DNA of 64,000 nt, taken from positions 23,749,001 through 23,813,000 of the forward strand of contig NC_092673.1 in the NCBI RefSeq assembly GCF_964355755.1, written 5' to 3'. Position 1 is the stretch's first letter. Each line of letters opens with the position of its first letter. Origin of the DNA: Antedon mediterranea. Taxonomy: Eukaryota > Echinodermata > Crinoidea > Comatulida > Antedonidae. Positions 13,071 through 23,712 of this stretch are shown piece by piece. Below the pieces are notes generated by a model. It saw only the letters and a program-made list of their open reading frames with translations. It did not search any database and had not been told where the DNA came from. The position numbers were made by a program, and so were the translations under genes.

Positions 13071-13771
13071 CACTTGTTCAAAGTTTTACTAACAAATTTT
13101 ATTCTATTTATATTTTTGCTTTATTTAAAACTAACGATCAACGTACATTTCTAGCCTAACAAATTTTCTATTATTTAAAAGTCGAAGATTATTAATAATA
13201 ATAATAATATGTACTGCTTTTCCAATAGTGTACATGTTGGGTCAATAAGTGGCCAAGTGGTTACCAGAATCCATAGCCATACGTCAGCAAGGGTTTAATG
13301 GTCACTCGCTCATGTTTTATGATAAAGACTGTAAATTGTTGCAGTGTCCACAAAATGATTGTTTCCCAAAAGAACCTAATACATCTTTTAATACAAGTAG
13401 GGCGTTACCCTGATGTACTATTTCTGTCGTGGACAGACGAGAGAGCACACTGACATGACGTGATCCTTAGGAGAGAAGCTGTGGTAGTTGAAGAGTGTAA
13501 CATTTGAGTCCATAGAAAAACCATGAGAAAAGATTTCTTTGTTGGAAGGGCAGTATACCCTTCTTCTATAAGTTCTATATATGACTGAGTTAATCCCACC
13601 TCCTTCTGCCCATTTCCTACCTAATTCCATACCCACCTAATTACCCAGATACCCCATGACTATACTAGGAAAAATTGAAACTTATGGCTTTACTTGTGCC
13701 ACTGATATTTAGTTTTTTAGGGCATTGATCCAATCATTTTTTTGCATTAAAAAATGTAAAATTTGTTTCAG
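13071..13771. other. Non-coding stretch, probable intron
   Basis: Precedes the splice acceptor at 13770-13771. A short ATA microsatellite (ataataataataat) lies near 13190. Overlapping minus-strand frames at 13405-13636 have no domain, so I do not call them. Confidence 0.4.
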
Positions 13772-13988
13772 ATTAAGAAAATCAACATGGATAAAATTAC
13801 AAGAATTGAAAAATGGACAGTTAAGTCAGGTGATGGAAGCTGTACTCTCACATGATCCAATCAGCCCTGTTCTGTCTGATCTTCATCTTCAAGCAATGGA
13901 CCGCAGACTTCAAAGCATTCTGGAAGTAGTTGGCGATTGTTTTCAGAAGGAAGGAATGGATAATGTTCTGGTAGCAACACCAAAATAA
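13772..13988 (+). CDS. Terminal coding exon of an unrecognised host gene
   Basis: A good splice acceptor (tttgtttcag, ending at 13771) is followed by an open frame of 72 codons in phase 1 that ends in TAA at 13986-13988. The peptide has normal amino-acid composition and looks helical and charged, with the stretch VLSHDPISPVLSDLHLQAMD and then RRLQSILEVVGDCFQKEG, unlike the AT-driven junk frames around it. Downstream there are several AATAAA-like signals within a few hundred bases, as expected for a 3' UTR. The rest of the gene must lie upstream or outside the window. I could not find further exons. I do not recognise the family. It could also be a retro-copied fragment, but the clean acceptor argues for a real exon. 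Confidence 0.5.
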
Positions 13989-15285
13989 AAAGGTTTTCAT
14001 AACAAATTTAAGAAGTTTGTTAATCATCAAGAAACAAGAGAATATAAAAGAACGAAATGTAAAAGTATTTATTGTTGAAAAATTGAACTAAGGTCTGATT
14101 TAATTTATTAAAAAATCAAAATAAAAGTAGGAATTTAATGATTGTGGATTTAACTTTGTAGTTTATCAAATTTATTTTATTAATCGTTTTAAAATTGGAA
14201 ACAAAAATTGGAATACAAGTCAGGATTTTCAATATTATGAAAATTCCAAATTCAAAAAAACAAAAGACAAAGGGAATGTATATTTATTGTTACTATATCA
14301 AATTTAATATTTTAAAGTTTGGAAACATTATTATTAAATTGTGTAAGAATTTTTTTTTATAATTTTGTTATATTATATAATTCATTAAACAATTAGAAAT
14401 AAAATATAATTTAGCTATGGTGTATGTCTGCAGTAAGATAACCAATCAAATTACGTTCAGATGTATACTTTTTTTATATATTTATGTATTTTTGTATATT
14501 TCTGGGAAAATGTTGATTGACTATAGCCATATTCCACACATAAAATAGCATACAAAACTATGTCTTAATTCTAATTGATTAATCAGCTATGCCTATTAAA
14601 TAATGTCGAGTTTTAACTTTCAAAAAATCATATTACAGTAAAACCTGTCTGTATAAGTCGACACTTTCAGTAAAGTTCCCCTTTAATACAAGAGTGAATA
14701 AGGATTGACCATTGTTTTAAAGCATTTTATTTCCTCCTGTATTTATTTTATGGGAAAGTGTCCCCATAATTAACAGTGTCTCCTGAATAGGGGTGCTCCA
14801 AATGAGAAGTTCTATAACTGCCTGTTTTCATCTATTCATTTTAGAATTTGTTTTATAATTGTTAATACTCATAAATGTGCTATTATTTTTGTTTGGAACC
14901 AATTATTTTGGAAATACTGTTTTGTACAGAAAAAGTTATACATAATTATTTTATATAGGATCACTGTCTATAAATGTAAAGATATTTATTTAAGACGAAC
15001 AATAGATAAACATGTAAACAACATTATTGTATTGTAAAGAAAAATATACTGCAAATATACAATCTATTCTATTTCAACTTTTGCGACTACATTGATATTA
15101 ACCCTATTTGTTTTTAGAATCAGTGTTGATGCGAGATGTATGTTGATAACATTCGCTAACAGTAGAAACAGGCCTATACAGTCATCAACAAGCTTTTTAA
15201 AATGTTCTGTAATAGGGATCTTTTGATTTGAGATGGCCATCAACTTGAACATGCCAAATTACTCATGTCTAAGTTGACGAGTAAC
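13989..15285. other. AT-rich 3' flank, probable 3' UTR then intergenic
   Basis: No further reading frames of interest. AAATAAA-type poly(A) signals occur near 14118 and 14400. The frame at 15064-15252 on the minus strand shows no domain. Confidence 0.4.
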
Positions 15286-15975
15286 ATGACATGTTTAGGT
15301 TCATGTCATGTAATGTAATGTAACCAGTCAACCTAAACATTTCATGTTACTTGTCAACCTAAACATGTCATGTTACTAGTCAACCTAAACATGTCATGTT
15401 ACTCGTCAACCCTAAACATGTCATGTTACTCGTCAACCTAAACATGTCATGTTACTAGTCAACCTAAACATGTCATGTTACTAGTCAACCTAAACATGTC
15501 ATGTTACTAGTCAACCTAAACATGTCATGTTACTAGTCAACCTGAACATTTCATGTTACTTGTCAACCTAAACATGTCATGTTACACGTCAACCTAAACA
15601 TGTCATGTTACACATCAACCTAAACATGTCATGTTAGTCAACCTAAACATTTCATGTTACTCGTCAACCTAAACATGTCATGTTACTAGTCAACCTAAAC
15701 ACGTCATGTTACTAGTCAACCTAAACACGTCATGTTACTAGTCAACCTAAACACGTCATGTTACTAGTCAACCTAAACATGTCATGTTACTAGTCAACCT
15801 AAACATGTCATGTTACTAGTCAACCTAAACATGTCATGTTACTAGTCAACCTGAACATTTCATGTTACTTGTCAACCTAAACATTTCATGTTACTTGTCA
15901 ACCTAAACATGTCATGTTACACGTCAACCTAAACATGTCATGTTAGTCAACCTAAACATTTCATGTTACTCCAAC
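15286..15975 (+). repeat. 26-bp satellite array (about 25 copies)
   Basis: Tandem copies of TCATGTTACTAGTCAACC followed by TAAACATG (26 bp). Variant copies have 'acacg', 'acttg' or 'acacat' in place of 'actag', and two shortened units lack the central triplet. Each unit carries the palindrome acatgt/catgt. Neighbouring copies with the same variant (for example four 'aacacgtcatg' units around 15700-15765) show local homogenisation. Confidence 0.95.
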
Positions 15976-16734
15976 TTGTGCACAATACCTTGACACAGTT
16001 TACATATCATCGAATCGATTCCTGATGCAACAATTCCTGCCATTTCTACCGCAACTACTTTCTTTTGTAGTAGTCTATGCTGATTGGTTTCTGACGAATT
16101 TCAATCAATTAACTGAAGATTAGAAAAATGAGGCCAAGTGCTAGTTGACCGTACGATGATATCGGATTATTTTCAAAAGCGTGTCAACTATATAAATTGA
16201 AAATACTAATACAATTATTCCTATTCTATTTTTCATTTATTTTATTATACATCAATAATGTAAATAGGCGATGAAATGTCTTTCTATATTCTTACTGTAA
16301 TTAATCTTGTCATTACTGACTTGTATTAACTTTAAATTGCTTATTCTGAACATGAACAAATATGTATTTAATTAAATCACATTATGAATGTATTATCATA
16401 TATAAACACGGTTTCCATACCTTGTTTATAGGCCATAAAGTTGAATTCCATCGTAAGGGTTTGTGTTTTAGAAAGGGTATTTTGGTTTGTAAAGCACACT
16501 TTATTGTAATTATATTTATAAGGCAGTAACATTTTTTTAGAACTTTATTTTGTATATCTGTGTTGTATTTTTAAAATAAAATTGTTATGGTGCTATTTTT
16601 AGGTTTTATTTATAACTAAAATACATAAGTACATGTTTATGCTATTGTTTCTAAGAAATAAAGAAAGATTATACAGTACATTTAAAATTTAAATTTAAAA
16701 TAGTTACTCTCAATATAGCTGGAAATAACTGCAA
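15976..16734. other. Non-coding stretch between satellites
   Basis: No gene or RNA seen. AT-rich sequence. Confidence 0.4.
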
Positions 16735-17447
16735 CTTACTACGCTTGCTGCAGCTGTACAACTACTAAGTTTACTGTAGCTGCACAACGGCTACGCTTTC
16801 TATAGCTGCACAACTGCTACGCTTTCTATAGCTGCACAATGTTTATGCTTGCTGCTGTACCATTTGCTTTACTTTCTATAGCTGTACAGTTGCTACACTT
16901 ACCTACGGTTTATTTGCTATAGCTACATTTGCTATACTTCATACTGTATGCTAAACAATTTCAACAACAACAACAATTTCTATGCTTACTACAGCGCTGT
17001 ACAACTGCTTTCTGTAGCTGCACAACAAAGCTGCTGCACTTACTATAGCTGTGACAATTGCTTTGCTTGCTATAGCTGCACAATTGCTACATTTGCTATA
17101 ACTGTACAACTGCTTCTTTTGCTATAGCTGTACAATTGCGGCGCTCGCAATAGCTGCACAACTGCTTTTGCTATAGCTGTACAATTGCGGCGCTCGTTAT
17201 AGCTGCACAACTGCTTTTGCTATAGCTGTACAATTGCTACGCTTGCTATCTGCATAATTGCTAAGTTTTCTATAGCTGTACAACTGCTATGATTACTATT
17301 GCTACACAATTTCTAAGCTTGCCGAACAGCTTATTTTGCCAACAGGTACTATTGCTATAGCTGTACAATAGCTTCAGTTACTAGCTGTACAATTGCTGCA
17401 GAATTTCTATACAATTGCTATAGCTGCACAACTGCTATAGCTGCACA
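16735..17447 (+). repeat. Degenerate minisatellite, about 25-bp unit
   Basis: Many diverged copies of 'tatagctgcacaactgctac' plus 'gctttc'. The core, CTATAGCTGTACAATTGCT or CTATAGCTGCACAACTGCT, contains two short palindromes (AGCT and CAATTG). Unit length varies from about 20 to 30 bp. This is older than the 26-bp array to its left, judging from divergence. Confidence 0.85.
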
Positions 17448-17544
17448 ATTTTTTTTAAATGGCCAAATGACTTTCTAAAAATCAATTATGGGATACCATT
17501 GTTATATAATAAAATGTACAGATTCGTTTGATTGGATTGTGGGT

Positions 17545-17763
17545 CACATGATCCCTGGATAGAGACTCTTTGTGACCTCTGGATAAGGATGCTTTGTGAC
17601 CCCTGGATCAGGACTCTTTGTGACCCCTGGATAGGGACTATTTGTGACCCCTGGATAGAGACTCTTTGTGAGCCCTGGATAGAGACTCTTTGTGACCTCT
17701 GGATATGGACGCTTTGTGACCCCTGGATCAGGACTTTTTTGGCCCCTGGATCGGGACTCTTTA
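17545..17763 (+). repeat. 24-bp minisatellite
   Basis: About nine copies of a 24-bp unit (gactctttgtgacccctggatagg with small changes). Since 24 is a multiple of three, it gives an 8-residue periodic frame (LCDPWIRT) over 17532-17774, but there is no start context, splice site or flanking coding sequence. I treat it as non-coding. Confidence 0.9.
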
Positions 17764-18483
17764 TTTATTTTTAATAATAAATGATTTTATGCCTCAGAGT
17801 TTATTAGCTTGTTAATTGCTAAAATAATCTATAGATCACCGGATTAAATGAACTAAATTCCCATGATACTACATTAAAAGCCGAGGTAATCAATGCTAAC
17901 TTCTATGTCAATGTAGAAAGTTATAATAATTATAATTATATATCACAGCAGACAAAAAACTTACTGATGATCGATTCTTTTCCAACTATGGTTCAAGCGA
18001 GCACAGAGCACATGATCATAATGTCATATTTTATCTATAAAGTTATCCTATAATGGGCTCAGTAGATTAAGAGATTTCAGAGAAAATCTGTCATTAACCC
18101 AAATAAAAACAAGTCAGCTATCAATGAAAAAGTCCTACTGGTACAACAATGCAAAAACTTTTTGTCTAGCCTATTGGGCTGATACAGAGAGAATCAGAAA
18201 CTGGAGAGTGAGAAGGAATGCTTTTTTTGTGCTGTAGGTTTTCCATATTCCATATCATGCTATATATAGTTTTATCTGCCACTACATTCACTAAGACTAA
18301 AATTGTACTAACAGCATGACAATGTACAGCTCAAGTTGTCTCTAAACATTACTATACTACAACAATCTCACTATGATGAACCCCTCTCTTTGTAGTAGTA
18401 GTGTGGGTATGGGTTTCTATCAAAGGAACAGAAATTTAAAAAAAAATGCACAAACACATGGTTAATTTAGTTTTAATGCAAAA
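17764..18483. other. Non-coding stretch
   Basis: No gene, RNA or repeat ends recognised. Confidence 0.4.
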
Positions 18484-18607
18484 TACCGTAAATCTTCGAA
18501 TAGTAACCCACACTCTATAGTAACCCCCTTCCCCCTTCTAATAGTAACCCACCCTAAAAACAATCAAAGGATAATAACCAAGGATTACAATTAAAAGATT
18601 TACGGTA
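18484..18607. mobile_element. Short MITE with TACCGTAAATCTT inverted ends
   Basis: The 124-bp element starts TACCGTAAATCTTCGAATAG and ends AAAGATTTACGGTA, so its terminal 13 bases are inverted repeats. Inside are repeats of 'aatagtaaccca(c)c'. The termini share the first seven bases (TACCGTA) with the larger element at 58855-59526, and both have internal short direct repeats with CCC runs. Superfamily not assigned. Confidence 0.65.
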
Positions 18608-18969
18608 CAATATTTATCAATCCTATGATACTATAAGCAAGCTTTCCCGTCTGCATTAATTAGGGCTTCGGACCTTCAGGAGTGATTTAACTACACCTGG
18701 CTGCATTAAAAAGACGATGGACGAATGATTTCCCTACTTGCTTTTCTATTGGTGTTCAAGACCTGAAAAAATAAACAACATAAATAACAAATAAATAAGA
18801 TATGCAGATGTCCTAACCATTAGACCACTGGGGCTTTCATAGTTTTTAATATATCAATTTTGGCTTGGTTACACATTTGTAAATGTGGCGAAAGGTCAAA
18901 AGGTCAGGGTGAAAGGTTATAATACCAAACACCAACATGTCCTTAAATCTCGACAACTAATGGTCACAG

Positions 18970-19240
18970 CAAGGTAAAGTTGAAAGAGATCGAATATATT
19001 GTCCGTAAGTACTTTATGAACTTTAAGACATCGAAAGCATCTGGTCCAGATATGATACTGCCTAGGGTACTGAAGGTCTGTGGTCCTATCCTGGTGGGGT
19101 CAGCCATGCATTTCAACCAGCTGATTTACATGCAAATGAGCAAACTGGACAGGGTATTCAAGCGTGAGTCACAACACACCTCCCCATTCTAAAAGGGAAG
19201 CATTCCACCTTTCTCGCACTAGCTTGAATACACCGGGGAA
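18970..19240 (+). pseudogene. Non-LTR retrotransposon reverse transcriptase fragment
   Basis: The frame at 18980-19192 contains NFKTSKASGPDMILPRVLKV and then a Cys-Gly-Pro and FNQ segment. This matches the first conserved block of non-LTR reverse transcriptases (KASGPD-x-I-P followed by LK and FN). The next conserved block survives only in another frame and is disrupted by stops. There is no YADD motif or other RT block nearby, so this is a short dead fragment. Confidence 0.55.
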
Positions 19241-19391
19241 ACTCCCTGAAATGTGGGTACTGTACGTCCTCTTCTACATCATCATGGTAAGTGTAAAGCT
19301 CAGGAGGCATACTGATGTACAGATATCAGCTCCTGCATCACTATACTTACCATCTGCAGCAACTTCCAAGATCAACCTGAGTTCAACAAAT

Positions 19392-20340
19392 TTACATACT
19401 TACCTTGTGTTCAGAGGGTACTTCAGTTACCATTCTAACCTGGGGTTGGTCTGTCGATACTGTAGTAACCTCCACTGTAGTCAATCCCACATCTTTCGCA
19501 GCCTGTTTACAACTAGTCCGATCAGATCCAATTGTGACCGAAGTCACTGGAGTGTTACAGACTCCAATACTGGCAGATCGGATATCAGCAACAGGAAGAG
19601 CGGATATCACAGTTTGTCTCTCTTTCGGAACGATGGGTAATTTTCGTCGAGGTAGTTCAGACTTATCTACCAGATTGGTAGGTAGTTGCGGCCATCGTCT
19701 GTGTCGTTCTGAGTTCGTGGACTCCATGTTGGTTCCGGAATGGTGGGTAGTTGCCGTCGTCTACGTGATTCTCTGGTACCATCAGTTTTAGTTTGTCCTG
19801 GCTTCTCCCCTGGATTAACCACTGGGAAATCAGGCACTAACACTGGTACAAGAGCAGTGTGTACTATGTGTCCTTTCCTGACCCACAATGCTAGCCGACC
19901 ATGAGTCAACCGCTGAGAAATCCAGATTAGCACTGGCAGATTTTGACACCGATTCTTGTCTTCTTTTCTTTCTTGATTCACTTGTTGGTGTGTTAGGGTT
20001 AGGCATTTCACCAGTTGGTAAAATGCACTCTTGTTTTGTGGTCTCTAGTTGTTCCATGGTAATACATGGGTCTGCTACAGGAAGCATGTCCGATGTTGGT
20101 GAAGAGTAAGATGCCAAAAGTTGGAGTTCATCGGATATGCCAGGAAGTCTGTTTTTACCTTGCCGCCCTGCAGCCTTCATCGTGGAAAGAAATTTCCCAT
20201 TGGGCACGTCCTCTTCTCCAATTGATGACTCCGCTTTCGGCCTACTCCAGATTTCAGAAGCTTGATAATGGTTCTCGGCTTCATCTTCGTGTGAGGAGAT
20301 GTGATGATGGGTTGAGCTACAGAGAGCTAGTATAAGTCAT
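19392..20340 (-). pseudogene. Degraded minus-strand coding region, unrecognised
   Basis: Three successive minus-strand frames run 20340 to 19830, 20011 to 19667, and 19727 to 19392, with hand-overs by frameshift. Composition is protein-like: charged, Ser/Pro-rich, with a basic patch (SRKKRRQESVSK). A motif of the form RR-x-LP-x-x-P recurs three times (RRRRQLPTIPEP, HRRWPQLPTN, PRRKLPIVPK) and marks an internal repeat of about 55 bp. The last frame runs into a good donor (cacaag/gtaagtatg, near 19392). It could be a broken host gene or the ORF1 of a retroelement. I cannot name it. Confidence 0.35.
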
Positions 20341-20427
20341 AGACCTAGTACGGGACATTAAATCATTTCCGACTTTGCTCCCATGCTCTCTAACCCTTTG
20401 CGGCGACAGTCAAACCTCCTATATTTT

Positions 20428-20640
20428 TCAAGAGCTTCGGTGATAGTAGCACTTTCCGTTAAACATACTCACCAGCCTCCTTGTCGTGACACCAAGTGCA
20501 GAACCATTCCACCTGTAGCTTTTGCCCTCTTTCCTAGTAGATGGACGAGATCCTGCTCGGTCCAGAAATTTATTGCAACATGAAGCATCCTTTAAAACAT
20601 ACGATACACTTAAAAGTATAAAAGTATTGCCAGAGGTCAA
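20428..20640 (-). pseudogene. Possible upstream exon of the degraded minus-strand gene
   Basis: Minus-strand frame containing SVSYVLKDASCCNKFLDRAG and a basic segment, reaching a consensus donor (aggctg/gtgagtatg, near 20473). It lies upstream, in transcription order, of the degraded region ending at 19392, so the two may be exons of one dead gene. No domain recognised. Confidence 0.25.
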
Positions 20641-21093
20641 AGACTTTCATTAAAATGTGTCTAAAGGTATGTTGTGCCACTAGTAATTATCCGGTTTAAG
20701 ATGAATACTGTGTATAAACTAGGAATGTAAAATGTCAAAATACCAATGCCTGGAATATTAAAATGGGCATAAAACTATTAAAACATTTGTGATACATTCA
20801 CCAATTGCACAGCATTCAAATGATGACGATACTTCAAATCAAATCTTGGTAATTCTCAACGAACAGACTGGCACAGAATAAAAGTTGTAGTAACACTTTA
20901 CCATTTTTTATTTAGCATAGAATACAATATGGATTAAAATACTGATAGACGTAGTAATAAATACAAGCACACCAGTATAATAAAATATCGTCAATGCAAT
21001 AACACGCACACAAATATTGCAAAATGGCAGCTGGCAATACAAATACAGTTAAAATATTGCACCAGCAAACCTGCAATAACAACCCATGAAAAA

Positions 21094-21540
21094 TGAGATC
21101 GGGATCCCGATCGGGATGCGGTGGAATCCCACCGGGATCGGACGATCCCACCGGGACGAACTCGGGATTTTTTTTTCGCAATATCGGGATAGACGGGATT
21201 TTTTTAAGAATTGCGGGATTTTGTACGCAATATCGGGATCGTGTTTTTAGACTGCGGGATTTTGTACGCAACAACGGGATTGGCGGGATTTTGTTTATAA
21301 AATTACGGGATTTTGTACGCAAGATCGGGATTTTGTACGCAAGATCGGGATTTTATACGCAACATCGGGATTGGTGGGATGTTGTTTATAAAATTACGGG
21401 ATTTTGTACGCAAGATCGGGATCGACAGGATTGTGTTTGTAGACACGGGATTTTGTACGCAACATCAGGATTGGCGGGATTTTGTTTGTAAACGTACGGG
21501 ATTTTGTACGCAACATCGGGATTTTGTATGCAGTATTTTA
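21094..21540 (+). repeat. GGGAT-rich minisatellite array A
   Basis: Imperfect tandem copies of 'cgggattttgtacgcaacat' plus 'cgggattggcgggattttgt', with the spacer 'ttataaaatta' recurring. The periodic GFCTQDRD/GFVRKIG frames it produces on both strands are shadows of the repeat. It opens with a palindrome around GATCGGGATCCCGATC (about 21098). Confidence 0.85.
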
Positions 21541-21555
21541 ATTTCATTGGGTAAT

Positions 21556-21872
21556 ACAGTAATTTGTAACAGACGGTAAGTAAGACGGTATGGTGTAAAA
21601 CGTAAACATAGTAAGGTAAGTGTGATGATAATAATACGATAAGAAATCAACTCGTTGTTAGTATTACTAAAGATGAGGTGTTAAATAATGATATAATAAT
21701 GTAATTAACTATATAACGATCAAAGTAGCCGTGGCGGCGCAGCAAAAGGTGTGGTACATAAAGTAAACTGTCTGGCTGGTACATGTATTTAAAACAAAAA
21801 TAACTCAATTCAAAGCAAAAACAACATTAACCCTAATCAAATAATAACTTACCGTCTGTTACAAATTACTGT
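21556..21872. mobile_element. MITE nested in the foldback structure (1)
   Basis: The ends are perfect inverted repeats of about 24 bp: CAGTAATTTGTAACAGACGG (left, from about 21557) and its complement CCGTCTGTTACAAATTACTG (to 21871). It is about 315 bp with no coding capacity. Target duplication is not obvious. Confidence 0.7.
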
Positions 21873-22484
21873 CTTTCCAATAGCTTAATACCCTCAACAA
21901 GTTAACAAAACTCAACTTGGTCATCCAATATCGTAAAAACAATGAAAACCTATTCAATAATATAAAAAACTCCAAAGTGTTGTTTTAACTCGTTATTAAA
22001 TCATAAACAACAAATCGTAAAAGATGGAACACTGATAATAATGCCGGATGAGTATTGCAGAGGGTTTTGAAAATCTCATATTTTTTGGCTATATTGTATT
22101 ACTATGACATATTATCCTACATCGGCAGATCGGTGTTCAATCATTTACGATATTAATACAAATAATTATTTAGAATAAATAATGGACATTGTTAGTAAAA
22201 CAAAAAACTTATCACATATTTTATTCTGAAATAAAAGAAAAAAACATCAAACAACCAAAATGTTGCTAATTACTACCGATAACAATGAATCAGTTTAATC
22301 ATCATTTTAGTGTAAGATTTAAGCACAAAATTACCGTAATGAAATTTGTATATTTACTTTTATAACAGATTTCTTTTAATTTCTAGACGTCTTTCCTTCA
22401 TGGCGTAAAGAGTCTAAATTTTGGCGGGATTAAATTTATTCGGCATAGTCGTCTTAAATTTACATCTCGATTTTTTGGCGAAAT

Positions 22485-22612
22485 TTTAATCGGGATAATG
22501 CGCAAAAACGAATTTTAACCGGGGTATCGATCGGGGTTCTTGGCGGGATCCCGATCGATATCCCGGTTAAAAATCCCGTTCGTTTTTGCGCATTATCCCG
22601 ATTACAATTTCA
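22485..22612. repeat. Large imperfect palindrome at the inner edge of array B
   Basis: About 22489-22538 (aatcgggataatgcgcaaaa and onward) is mirrored by about 22548-22605 (ending tttttgcgcattatcccgat). The centre is around GGCGGGATCCCGATCGAT. The stem would be about 50 bp with a few mismatches. It marks the inner end of array B and could extrude as a cruciform. Confidence 0.75.
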
Positions 22613-23205
22613 CCGATGATCGGGACGTCGTCCGGGACCCCGATATTTTCGACCGAAATTCCCGACCAAAAATCCCGATTTTTCGTGAATCCCGATAAAA
22701 ATCACGATGAAAATCCCGATACGGAATGAGTAATCGGGATTCCCAAAAGATCGGGACGTCGTCCGGAATTCCCGACCAAAAATCCCGATTTTTCGTGAAT
22801 CCCGATGAAAATCCCGATACGGGATGGGTAATCGGGATTCCCAAAAGATCGGGACGTCGTCCGGGATCCCGATATTTTCGACCGAAATTCCCGACAAAAA
22901 ATCCCGATTTTTCGTGAATCCCGATGAAAATCCCGATACGGGATGGGTAATCGGGAAATCCCAAAAATCGGGACGTCGTTCGAGATCCCGATATTTTCGA
23001 CCGAAATTCCCAACCAAAAATCCCGATTTTTCGTGAATCCCGATACGGATGGGTAATCGGGATTCCCAAAAGATCGAGACGTCAATCGGGATCCCGATAT
23101 TTTCGACCGAAATTCCCGACCAAAAATTTCGGCCGAAAATATCGGGATCACGGCGAGATCCCGGCGGGATCCCGACCGTGATATCGGCGGGATCCCGGAT
23201 GTTTT
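22613..23205 (-). repeat. GGGAT-rich minisatellite array B (inverted relative to A)
   Basis: About five copies of a unit of roughly 115 bp containing 'aaaaatcccgatttttcgtg', 'gatgaaaatcccgatac', 'atcgggattcccaaaagatc' and 'gggacgtcgtccggga'. Read on the minus strand, it carries the same cgggatttt core as array A. All reading frames here (periodic RKIGIFG / SGFTKNRDF peptides) are repeat shadows. Confidence 0.9.
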
Positions 23206-23214
23206 TTCTATAGG

Positions 23215-23523
23215 AAGCAACTAGATTATTAAAAAGACGTCGATACAGTTTAACAACACTTACCAGTATAATTTCTCAAGATGAAAAACCTGACTGTTTT
23301 TTATTGATAACATCTTTTTCGTCCGTCAGTCAGGTTTTTCAATCAAAGTTAAAATTAGTGGTGCTACTCAGTTCAATGGCCACACCTAGTATCCCACCAG
23401 GTGATACGGCCTAGTAAACTGCCCACTAATCCTTCAACTACAGCAAAAAAGATTTCCGAGCTTCTGCTCGCAGCGCCAATGTTGTTGTTGTATTGACGTT
23501 TTTTTTTAATAATCTAGTTGCTT
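23215..23523. mobile_element. MITE nested in the foldback structure (2)
   Basis: Inverted ends AAGCAACTAGATTATTAAAA (left) and TTTAATAATCTAGTTGCTT (right). There is an internal hairpin built on 'aaaaacctgactg' (about 23284) and 'cagtcaggttttt' (about 23327). Length about 309 bp, with no coding capacity. Confidence 0.7.
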
Positions 23524-23712
23524 TTCATTGCAGGTTTGCTGGTGAAATATTTTATTATTATTTGCATCAGCCATTTTGCAATATTGTGTGTGTGTTACTG
23601 CATTGACGATATTTTAATTTGTATCGTACTCTTTGCTTAATAACATCTGTCATACACTGTAACTAGATTTAGGGGCATAACAACCCAGTAGGAGAGAGAC
23701 AATTTTTAGATC

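Larger units (their letters stand above)
20890..23668. mobile_element. Foldback-like structure with long inverted arms
   Basis: About 20890-21088 and 23524-23668 are inverted copies of each other. Shared blocks include 'attgcaggtttgctggtg', 'gccattttgcaatatt', 'gcattgacgatatttta' and 'gta(t/c)tcta/tctttgct(t/a)aataa'. The left arm carries an insertion of about 45 bp. Inside, array A (21094-21540) and array B (22430-23205) are GGGAT-rich repeats in opposite orientation, as in foldback (FB-type) elements. Two MITEs are nested within (21556-21872 and 23215-23523). No transposase is visible. Alternative: the arms are two LTR copies in opposite orientation, since the right arm ends just before the gag start at 23713. 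Confidence 0.55.

Noticed and set aside
12933-13154. Hydrophobic, membrane-like frame
   Set aside because: Produced by the 16-bp pyrimidine-rich minisatellite.
13405-13636. Two overlapping minus-strand frames that begin MGMELGRKWAEGGG and MGLTQSYIEL
   Set aside because: No domain, overlapping frames and no splice support; possibly part of an old repeat.
17532-17774. Eight-residue repeat protein LCDPWIRT
   Set aside because: The unit is 24 bp, so a long frame is automatic. No flanking coding sequence or promoter.
21093-21491. Open frame encoding periodic GFCTQDRD peptides
   Set aside because: It is a shadow of the GGGAT minisatellite. Frames are open on both strands and in several phases, with no start or splice context.
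22602-23220. Four overlapping frames of up to 172 codons with RKIGIFG repeats
   Set aside because: All derive from the 115-bp tandem array B; coding in every frame at once is not credible.
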